From positions 1-9,763 of the forward strand of contig USFO01000062.1 of assembly GCA_900553955.1 (NCBI GenBank): a stretch of DNA of 9,763 bases, written 5' to 3'. The notes beneath the pieces are model-generated. The model saw nothing but the letters and a program-made list of their open reading frames with translations. It did not search any database and was not told the origin of the DNA. Origin of the DNA: an uncultured Oscillospiraceae bacterium. GTDB taxonomy: Bacteria > Bacillota > Clostridia > Oscillospirales > Ruminococcaceae. The position numbers and the translations under genes were made by a program. Shown piece after piece: positions 1 through 4,666 of the stretch (the first letter of the stretch is position 1; each line of letters opens with the position of its first letter).

Positions 1-1381
1 AGCCCAGAGCACCGCTCGTGCGCGGCACGATGGTGATCTTCGTGACCGGTGCAGAGCCCTTCTGGCGGGCGGCAACGATGGCATGACCGATCTCGTGGTA
101 GGAAACAACCTGCTTCTCGTGGTCGGACAGCACCGTGGACTTACGCTGCTGGCCGGCGATGACGACCTCCACCGACTCCTCAAAATCGTCCTGCGTAGCG
201 CGCTTGCGGCCCTCACGGACGGCACGCAGGGCGCCCTCGTTGATGATATTGGCCAGGTCAGCGCCCGAGGCACCGGGCGTGGCGCGGGCAATCGCGGTCA
301 GATCGATCGGCGGCTGCGTCTTCACGCTCTTGGCATGCAGCTCAAGAATGTTCTTGCGGCCGGTCAGGTCGGGCAGCTCAACGGGGATGCGGCGGTCAAA
401 ACGACCGGGGCGGGTGAGCGCCGGGTCAAGGGATTCGGGACGGTTAGTTGCCGCAAGGATGATAACGCCGTTGTTGCCCTCAAAGCCGTCCATTTCGGTA
501 AGAAGCTGGTTCAGGGTCTGCTCCCGCTCGTCATTGCCGCCGTATGCGCTGCCGGAGCTGCGCTTTTGACCTATGGCGTCGATTTCGTCTATAAAGACTA
601 TGCAGGGAGCCTTTTCCTTTGCCTGGCTGAACAGCTCACGCACCTTGGAAGCGCCCATGCCCACGAACATTTCAACGAATTCGGAGCCGGAAATGGAGAA
701 GAACGGTACGTTTGCTTCGCCTGCAACGGCTTTTGCAAGCATGGTTTTGCCCGTTCCGGGAGGGCCTACAAGCAGAATACCCTTTGGCATGGAAGCGCCG
801 ATTTCCTTGTATTTGCTCGGGTCGTGAAGATAATTGACGATTTCCTGGAGATTTTCCTTGGCCTCGTCCTCGCCGGCAACATCGTCAAAGCGTATGCCTT
901 CTGTTGACTGTACATATATTTTAGCGCCGGAATCACCATTGCCGAACATCATGGAAGCCGCGCCGCCGCCGGCTTTATCCATCATTTTTCTGGCAAGGAA
1001 CTGGCCGAGCACAATGAAGATAACTCCGGGCAGAACCCATGTGAGCAGCGCACTGAGGAATGGTGACATCTGCTCCACAATTTCGCTTGAGAACTGCGCG
1101 CCGGAGGCGTGCAGGCGCTCGATTAAATCCGGGTCGTTCATAACGCCGGTTTTGTATATTTTGGTGTTGTCTTTGTTGGTGAAAACAATCTGGTTTTCCT
1201 GAACCTCGACCTGACCAACATCTTTATCTTCAGTCATGGTCATAAAGGTGCCGTAGTCAACTTCCTTAACTTGCTTTTCGGCAAGCCAAGGCATTACGAA
1301 AAAGTTGAGCAGTGACAGAATTAAAAGAGCCAAAGCGTAATAATATATCAGCGGCTTTTTGGGGGTCTTTACTTCTCGCAT
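1..1381 (-). CDS. ftsH: ATP-dependent zinc metalloprotease FtsH (partial, C-terminal part beyond window)
   Basis: Membrane-anchored AAA+ protease that unfolds and degrades membrane and short-lived cytosolic proteins. Reading leftward from ATG at 1381 gives 460 codons without a stop. Two membrane segments lie at about residues 11-34 and 106-130, with a small extracytoplasmic domain between them. The AAA module has Walker A GPPGTGKT at 206-213, Walker B FIDEID near 263-268, and the second-region-of-homology stretch ATNRPESLDPAL...RPGRFDRR. The zinc-binding motif HEIGH is at 429-433 (bases 83-97). The family is usually about 600-650 residues, so roughly 150-190 residues are missing at the window edge. 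The start is fixed by GGAGGA at 1388-1393, six bases upstream. GC content, by my count, rises from about 53% over 481-960 to about 65% over 1-480, and Lys codons in the leftmost part are all AAG. Identity is certain; the composition change is discussed as a finding. Confidence 0.97.
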   Translation of the reverse strand, partial: MREVKTPKKPLIYYYALALLILSLLNFFVMPWLAEKQVKEVDYGTFMTMTEDKDVGQVEVQENQIVFTNKDNTKIYKTGVMNDPDLIERLHASGAQFSSEIVEQMSPFLSALLTWVLPGVIFIVLGQFLARKMMDKAGGGAASMMFGNGDSGAKIYVQSTEGIRFDDVAGEDEAKENLQEIVNYLHDPSKYKEIGASMPKGILLVGPPGTGKTMLAKAVAGEANVPFFSISGSEFVEMFVGMGASKVRELFSQAKEKAPCIVFIDEIDAIGQKRSSGSAYGGNDEREQTLNQLLTEMDGFEGNNGVIILAATNRPESLDPALTRPGRFDRRIPVELPDLTGRKNILELHAKSVKTQPPIDLTAIARATPGASGADLANIINEGALRAVREGRKRATQDDFEESVEVVIAGQQRKSTVLSDHEKQVVSYHEIGHAIVAARQKGSAPVTKITIVPRTSGALG

Positions 1382-1411
1382 TATTATTCCTCCGATTAAA
1401 GTTTATATACT

Positions 1412-1441
1412 ATAATACAACCAAATCGATGAAAATTGCAA
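1412..1441 (-). promoter_or_regulatory. Probable sigma-A promoter of ftsH
   Basis: On the minus strand, TTGCAA (1436-1441) and TATTAT (1412-1417) are separated by 18 bases, close to the sigma-A consensus. The -10 box lies about 30 bases upstream of the ftsH start codon, giving a short leader with a good ribosome binding site. This is a match by eye to consensus only. Confidence 0.5.
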
Positions 1442-1475
1442 TAACTCGCCGAAATGTGTTACAGAAAATTAACTT

Positions 1476-1524
1476 TTGCGGCGGCGCAAAGCCGCATTAC
1501 AAAGGGGATTGTTTACCGCCGCAA
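1476..1524. repeat. Inverted repeat TTGCGGCGG / CCGCCGCAA
   Basis: Perfect 9-base arms at 1476-1484 and 1516-1524 flank a 31-base interior that can form a competing inner hairpin (GCGGC...GCCGC at 1478-1495). It lies between the terminator hairpin behind the 1591-2094 gene and the ftsH promoter. It is GC-rich in an AT-rich gap. It could be a structured RNA end, a repeated intergenic element, or chance; the function is unknown. Confidence 0.4.
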
Positions 1525-1551
1525 CATTCTGTGGGGCGGGAGAATAAATAA

Positions 1552-1590
1552 GCCCCATCCCGCTTCGCGGGATGGGGCAAGCCCTTTTTC
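1552..1590 (-). terminator. Rho-independent terminator hairpin (possibly bidirectional)
   Basis: A perfect 12-base-pair stem (1552-1563 with 1567-1578, loop TTC) lies immediately after the stop codon of the leftward gene ending at 1591. In the leftward direction it is followed by TTATTTATT, a weak U-tract. In the rightward direction a CCCTTTTT run follows after a few bases. It is placed to separate the unknown gene from ftsH. Confidence 0.75.
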
Positions 1591-2094
1591 CTATTTTTCA
1601 ATGCACAAGACATCGTAATATTCGTCGCCGAACTTGATTTTGCCATAGTCGAATTCGGCTTGCAGCGCTTTGACGTACTCGAACGGCGATTCCATAGGCG
1701 CAATGCCAAGCTCTGCCTGCAAAAGCGCAAGCAGGCGCTGCTGCTCGGCGGTTTGAGCCTCGCGCTCCTCGCGAAGGTGCTGCTCAAACTGCGATTTGTC
1801 CATCCAGACGGCTTGCTCGGCGGGATTTACGCCGCCGCAGGCGAGCACGAGGGCAATGAAATCATCAAAGCTTGCAGCAAGGGGATAGACATACCGTTCG
1901 GCGCAGCTTTCCGGGTTGCAGGCGAACACCGCTTCGCCGCAGCCGTCAATAAAGCAGTACATAATCGCTCCTTCAAACGCAATCGAGTGCGCGCCGTTCG
2001 GGCGACAGAAATAATCGTATTCGCCGGAGCAGCGCTCCAAAGAAAGCGGCGCGAAATCAGCGTCAAGCGCCGTAAATTTTTCATAGGCGGTCAT
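1591..2094 (-). CDS. Hypothetical protein, 167 aa, cysteine-rich, function unknown
   Basis: I do not recognise a named family with confidence. It is a soluble, acidic-looking protein with no signal peptide or membrane segment. The N-terminal half has eight-Cys-type richness (Cys22, 30, 47, 52, 59, 64, 86; Cys164 at the end) and aromatic strands such as EYDYFCRPNG and AIMYCFIDGCGEAVFACNP. It then has a helix SFDDFIALVLACGG at 75-88. Residues about 96-128 are a charged Glu/Gln-rich helix, followed by SPFEYVKALQAEFDYGKIKFGDEYYD. The pattern of short strands followed by a DFI.LVLACGG helix is loosely reminiscent of SUKH/SMI1-KNR4-like immunity folds, but this is a guess. The start ATG at 2094 is supported by GAGGT at 2101-2105 with a 6-base spacer. 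No clear promoter of its own is seen: a tRNA terminator ends only about 30 bases upstream. A strong hairpin follows its stop. Confidence 0.8.
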   Translation of the reverse strand: MTAYEKFTALDADFAPLSLERCSGEYDYFCRPNGAHSIAFEGAIMYCFIDGCGEAVFACNPESCAERYVYPLAASFDDFIALVLACGGVNPAEQAVWMDKSQFEQHLREEREAQTAEQQRLLALLQAELGIAPMESPFEYVKALQAEFDYGKIKFGDEYYDVLCIEK

Positions 2095-2124
2095 TTTATC
2101 ACCTCGTAAATTGTTCCGGATACG

Positions 2125-2156
2125 AAAAAAGCACTTGCAAATGCAAGTGCTTTTTT
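2125..2156 (-). terminator. Rho-independent terminator behind tRNA-Ala
   Basis: GCACTTGC and GCAAGTGC (2131-2150, four-base AAAT loop or a tighter version) form a perfect stem flanked by A6 on one side and T6 on the other, so it is symmetric and could act both ways. It begins two bases after the CCA end of the tRNA and would end the tRNA transcript. It also lies between the tRNA and the downstream 1591-2094 gene. Confidence 0.85.
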
Positions 2157-2157
2157 C

Positions 2158-2233
<76 letters not shown>

Positions 2234-2238
2234 AAGTG

Positions 2239-2263
2239 AACCGCTGACCTTTCGTCAGCGGTT
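2239..2263 (-). other. Stem-loop in the 5' leader of the tRNA-Ala transcript
   Basis: AACCGCTGAC and GTCAGCGGTT form a perfect 10-base-pair stem with a 5-base loop. It starts a few bases after the TATAAT box and ends 5 bases before the mature tRNA 5' end, so the precursor would begin with this hairpin. No U-tract follows, so it is not a terminator. Confidence 0.65.
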
Positions 2264-2266
2264 GCT

Positions 2267-2295
2267 ATTATATCACAGTTTTGCGCTGCTGTCCA
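2267..2295 (-). promoter_or_regulatory. Sigma-A promoter of tRNA-Ala
   Basis: TGGACA (2290-2295) and a perfect TATAAT (2267-2272) are separated by exactly 17 bases on the minus strand. The predicted start is near 2260, about 27 bases upstream of the mature tRNA. The -35 box lies only about 30 bases after the sortase stop, and no terminator is seen between, so sortase transcripts probably also run into the tRNA. Confidence 0.8.
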
Positions 2296-2324
2296 TAGTT
2301 TTTGAGAAATTTTTTTCAAAATTT

Positions 2325-3200
2325 TCAGTCAACAAGAACGCCCATAACGATAAAGCGCTGATTTGCGCCCACGGACTTGCCGAAATAGCGGGTGCAGGTG
2401 GAAAGAGTGATGATTTTATCGCTGCTGCCAACGTCCACGCCGAAATCATAAAGGCTCATGCTCTTTGCGGTGGCGGCGATGGAGGCAACGTCCACATTGT
2501 TGCAGTTGATATAGAACGAAAGGTTCTTTGTGAAGGAAACCGCAAAAATTCTGAATGTGTGCGTGCCGCTGTTGGTGGTAAGGTAAATATACTGGTTTTC
2601 GGAAACAACATCCTCATAAGTCAGCGCCATAAGAGATTCGAATTCGCTGCCGGTCTTTTTGAACGGAACGAAACAGTTGCCCCAGTTGTGACCGTAAATT
2701 ACGGTGTTCTGCGAAAGCTCGCCGCTGCGGAGGTTTGCGGTGCCCGCTGCCCATGTTACGCTGCTGTTTGTGTAATCGGAAGTCTTTTTGCCCTGCCAAA
2801 CAGCACGATCCTGAATACTGGTACCCATAACCGTAAGGTGTGCGGCAACGGTGTAATTACTGAGGGAATACGTTCCGGAGCCGCCGGAATAGCCGGGGTT
2901 CGCCGCGGAGCCTATGGCAATTCCGCCGTAGCCGCCTGCGCCTCCCTCGGCGGTGCCGCTGTTTGTTTCGGGTTTGATGGTTGTTTTATAAAGATTTTCG
3001 TATCTTGAAGCATAAAGGCTCTTATACATTGTGCCGCGAAGATAGGAATAATCAGGCTTTGAATTTTTGGCTACAACAACGGTCTGTGCGGTTTCTGCGG
3101 GTTCATCCGCAGAAGAAACAGCAGACGCGCCGGAAAGCATAACCGTGCTTGCAAGCAGCATTGCGGCGGCAAGCGCGGAGAGAATTCTTTTTCCTTTCAC
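2325..3200 (-). CDS. Class B-type sortase (cysteine transpeptidase), exported
   Basis: Sortases cleave a C-terminal sorting signal and attach the protein to the cell wall or to another pilin. The GTG start at 3200 gives 291 residues and is preferred because AGGAGG (3208-3213) sits 7 bases upstream; an in-frame ATG at 3233 lies upstream of that site. Residues 1-25 are a signal sequence (basic KGKR, hydrophobic core, then SGASA as a possible cleavage site). A Gly-rich stretch at about 84-109 precedes the catalytic domain. The catalytic triad is visible: His171 in YGHNWGN, Cys269 in TLSTC, Arg282 in QRFIVMG. The TLSTC and YGHN motifs fit the class B family. No C-terminal membrane segment is present. 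No LPXTG-like or NPQTN-like substrate is encoded in the window, so the substrate is unknown. Neighbours give no functional link. Confidence 0.9.
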   Translation of the reverse strand: MKGKRILSALAAAMLLASTVMLSGASAVSSADEPAETAQTVVVAKNSKPDYSYLRGTMYKSLYASRYENLYKTTIKPETNSGTAEGGAGGYGGIAIGSAANPGYSGGSGTYSLSNYTVAAHLTVMGTSIQDRAVWQGKKTSDYTNSSVTWAAGTANLRSGELSQNTVIYGHNWGNCFVPFKKTGSEFESLMALTYEDVVSENQYIYLTTNSGTHTFRIFAVSFTKNLSFYINCNNVDVASIAATAKSMSLYDFGVDVGSSDKIITLSTCTRYFGKSVGANQRFIVMGVLVD

Positions 3201-3223
3201 TAAATCGCCTCCTAACAAAGTAT

Positions 3224-3252
3224 AGTATATCAAATTACAAATTATACGGCAA
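3224..3252 (-). promoter_or_regulatory. Probable promoter of the sortase gene
   Basis: On the minus strand, TTGCCG (3247-3252) and TATACT (3224-3229) are 17 bases apart. The -10 box ends 23 bases before the GTG start. This places the transcription start at about 3217, so the upstream in-frame ATG at 3233 would lie outside the transcript, which supports the GTG start. Confidence 0.55.
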
Positions 3253-3274
3253 TAGGTTCGGAAGATTTTTTTGC

Positions 3275-3346
3275 GTGCTCAAAGCGGTGCTCAAAGCCAT
3301 GCTCAAAAAAGCTTGGGCGAAAAAGCCGTGCTCAAGCGTGCTCAAA
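3275..3346. repeat. Cluster of five GTGCTCAAA-type short repeats
   Basis: Copies at 3275-3283, 3287-3295, 3299-3307 (ATGCTCAAA), 3328-3336 (GTGCTCAAG) and 3338-3346. The first three are spaced 12 bases apart; the last two are 10 apart. They fill the gap between the stop of the exporter gene and the sortase promoter. Origin and function are unknown; replication slippage or protein-binding sites are both possible. Confidence 0.7.
3304..3337 (-). terminator. Possible imperfect terminator after the exporter gene
   Basis: Leftward, GCTTG and CAAGC can pair with an inner GGC/GCC stem and a 5-base bulge, followed by a TTTTTT run (3305-3310). It lies about 10 bases past the stop codon of the exporter. 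The bulge makes it weaker than the other terminators here, and it is made partly of the GTGCTCAAA repeat. Confidence 0.4.
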
Positions 3347-4192
3347 TCATCCTATGGTGAACTGAAGAACCATTCCGGTGAGCACGGAAATGGCAAATAG
3401 CGTAATTGCAATGCGAATACATTCGCTTTTGTCAAGGTCGGTGCGGAACAGCACAAGCAGACCCACGCCCGCGCCTGCGGAAAGTCCCGCAACAGCGGAA
3501 CCGAAGCTGATTGCGCCCTCCGCATAAAGCTGCGAAAGCACAACGGATGCAGCGCAGTTCGGGATAAGTCCCACAAGTCCAGCCAGAATAGGCTGGAACA
3601 GCGTTCCGCTCATAAGGAAGCTTTCAAGTGCGGATTGACCTATAAGCGCGATTGCAACGTTAAGCACAAGCATAACAATAATCAGGAACACGAAGGTTTC
3701 AAGGGTGTGGTGCACGGCGCTTTTAACAATGCCGCCCTCGCCCTCGGTATCGCAATGGGAGTGAAGCTCCACCACGGCTTCTTCATCCTGCTTATTTGCC
3801 TTGAGCACGCCGGAAAGGTCGATTACAAGCCCCGCTACAATGGCGAGCACAAGCTTTGCTCCGATGAGGGGAAGGATTTTTTCCGCGCTCTGCGGGTTCG
3901 CAAGCAGCACAGGAATAGCTTCGTCACTGGTGGAAATGAACACGGCTATAAGAGTGCCGGCAGTTATCATTCTGTTTGAATAAAGGTTGGCCGCTGCGAC
4001 GGAAAAGCCGCACTGAGGAACAACGCCGAGCAGTGCGCCCACGACTGCGCCGGCTTTGCCGAATTTTCCGAGCCATGCGGCAAATTTATCCGCCGAGCGG
4101 TGTTCGATAAATTCAATAATAAGATATGCGCCGAAAAGGAACGGCAGGGTTTTAAGTGCATCCACAAGGGTATCAAGAAGAACGTCAAGCAT
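3347..4192 (-). CDS. Putative heavy-metal/manganese exporter (ArsP_2-like polytopic membrane protein)
   Basis: A 281-residue integral membrane protein with about eight to ten hydrophobic segments. The sequence resembles the family annotated as putative arsenic efflux protein or putative manganese transporter (Pfam ArsP_2 type). This is from recognition of motifs, not a search. Two related halves are visible: VPQCGFS at 58-64 followed by NLYSNRMITAG, and IPNCAAS at 210-216 followed by QLYAEGAISFG. This suggests an internal duplication with paired P-[QN]-C motifs, likely in the transport path. A central cytosolic-looking loop (about 131-160) carries ELHSHCD at 142-148 and then HH at 161-162, possible metal ligands. 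The start ATG at 4192 has GAGGT at 4203-4207, 10 bases upstream, a slightly long spacer. It is transcribed divergently from the liv operon. Substrate is not determined by the sequence. Confidence 0.8.
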   Translation of the reverse strand: MLDVLLDTLVDALKTLPFLFGAYLIIEFIEHRSADKFAAWLGKFGKAGAVVGALLGVVPQCGFSVAAANLYSNRMITAGTLIAVFISTSDEAIPVLLANPQSAEKILPLIGAKLVLAIVAGLVIDLSGVLKANKQDEEAVVELHSHCDTEGEGGIVKSAVHHTLETFVFLIIVMLVLNVAIALIGQSALESFLMSGTLFQPILAGLVGLIPNCAASVVLSQLYAEGAISFGSAVAGLSAGAGVGLLVLFRTDLDKSECIRIAITLFAISVLTGMVLQFTIG

Positions 4193-4211
4193 TTTAGAAA
4201 TTACCTCGATA

Positions 4212-4229
4212 TTTATACTATATTATAAA
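4212..4229. promoter_or_regulatory. Near-perfect palindrome in the exporter leader, operator candidate
   Basis: TTTATACTATATTATAAA is symmetric in 16 of 18 positions. It lies 20 to 37 bases upstream of the exporter start codon, between its ribosome binding site and the leader hairpin. Metal-responsive repressors of the DtxR/MntR or Fur type bind palindromes of about this size, but the sequence does not match a known consensus that I can name. Confidence 0.35.
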
Positions 4230-4236
4230 GTGTTTG

Positions 4237-4253
4237 CAGGCGGAGCACGCCTG
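4237..4253 (-). other. Small hairpin at the 5' end of the exporter mRNA
   Basis: CAGGCG and CGCCTG form a perfect 6-base-pair stem with a 5-base loop, starting about 4 bases after the predicted transcription start. It is GC-rich in an otherwise AT-rich leader. It does not show the long conserved core of the yybP-ykoY manganese riboswitch, so a riboswitch call is not supported. Confidence 0.45.
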
Positions 4254-4263
4254 ATATTATTTT

Positions 4264-4292
4264 ATTATTGTCTGAAGAAGCGCCTTTGTCAA
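4264..4292 (-). promoter_or_regulatory. Sigma-A promoter of the exporter gene
   Basis: A perfect TTGACA (4287-4292) is followed, after exactly 17 bases on the minus strand, by AATAAT (4264-4269). The predicted start near 4257 gives a leader of about 65 bases that carries a hairpin and an AT palindrome. Confidence 0.7.
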
Positions 4293-4413
4293 GAATATCG
4301 GCGAAAATATAGTTCAACAAAATTTTTGTGATGAGATTGTGAGTTACAAAATCCGCCGCCGCGGCTCATTGCAAATTCTTATCGCAAAAATGAAAGAATA
4401 TACAGCGAAAGAA

Positions 4414-4460
4414 TTTTACATTGCATTTTGTCCGTCAAAATGCAGACTTAAAATGTAAAA
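4414..4460. repeat. Imperfect 47-base palindrome
   Basis: Outer arms TTTTACATT (4414-4422) and AATGTAAAA (4452-4460) and inner arms GCATTTTG (4423-4430) and CAAAATGC (4436-4443) nest on the same axis. The loop is TCCGT and there is an 8-base bulge on the right side. It lies about 70 bases upstream of the livK -35 box and about 120 bases from the exporter -35 box. No U-tract favours a terminator role. A regulator-binding site or an untranslated RNA structure is possible. Confidence 0.55.
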
Positions 4461-4526
4461 GAATCAAATTTTATTGAAAAAACAGAGCAAAAACACGCCG
4501 AATTTGCAACATCACAAAAATAAAGC

Positions 4527-4555
4527 TTGCATTTTTTATTCAGCGGGAATATAAT
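4527..4555 (+). promoter_or_regulatory. Sigma-A promoter of the liv operon
   Basis: TTGCAT (4527-4532) and a perfect TATAAT (4550-4555) are separated by 17 bases. The predicted start is near 4562, giving a leader of about 105 bases before livK. Confidence 0.75.
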
Positions 4556-4562
4556 AACCTTA

Positions 4563-4577
4563 AAATTTTTGAAATTT
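4563..4577. promoter_or_regulatory. CodY-box candidate at the liv transcription start
   Basis: AAATTTTTGAAATTT matches the CodY consensus AATTTTCWGAAAATT at 12 of 15 positions. It overlaps the predicted transcription start, where bound CodY would block initiation. CodY is a Firmicute repressor activated by branched-chain amino acids, and BCAA uptake genes are classic targets, so position and gene content agree. AT-rich sequence makes chance matches likely, and no codY gene is in the window. Confidence 0.45.
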
Positions 4578-4618
4578 CCACTTTAAAGCGTAACGCTTTG
4601 AAGCGGCAAAGAAAGCTA

Positions 4619-4646
4619 TTCGCACGGAGAAAATTCCGTGTGCGAA
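4619..4646 (+). other. Stem-loop in the livK leader
   Basis: TTCGCACGGA pairs with TCCGTG-TGCGAA, giving ten base pairs with a 2-base bulge and a 6-base loop. A smaller hairpin AAAGCG-TAA-CGCTTT lies upstream at 4585-4599. The larger stem ends just before the GAGAAGG ribosome binding site (4648-4654), so it may stabilise the message or shape translation start. No T-box or leader peptide is evident. Confidence 0.55.
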
Positions 4647-4666
4647 AGAGAAGGTAAATGTAAAAA

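Larger units (their letters stand above)
4193..4666. other. AT-rich divergent intergenic region with regulatory elements and no gene
   Basis: This 474-base gap separates the leftward exporter from the rightward livK. I see no credible coding region. It contains the exporter leader and promoter (4193-4292), an AT-rich middle with an imperfect 47-base palindrome (4414-4460), and the livK promoter, CodY-like site and structured leader (4527-4666). Between 4293 and 4413 there is only AT-rich sequence with a GCCGCGGC palindrome near 4356. Confidence 0.7.

Noticed and set aside
83..907. Long open frame on the plus strand (274 codons) opposite ftsH
   Set aside because: It is antisense to a clear FtsH reading with all motifs; composition and lack of a recognisable family mark it as a shadow of the GC-rich gene.
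3201..3233. Extension of the sortase to the ATG at 3233
   Set aside because: The AGGAGG site lies inside this extension and the predicted transcription start is downstream of it; the GTG at 3200 gives a normal signal peptide.
3275..3346. CRISPR array
   Set aside because: The repeat units are only about 9 bases with 1-20 base gaps and no spacers of 30-40 bases; no cas genes are in the window.
4193..4260. yybP-ykoY manganese riboswitch ahead of the exporter
   Set aside because: The leader is too short and lacks the conserved core that I would expect; only a simple 6-bp hairpin is present.
4562..4666. T-box or leader-peptide attenuator ahead of livK
   Set aside because: No T-box core, no antiterminator/terminator pair with a U-run, and no short Leu/Ile/Val-rich reading frame was found.
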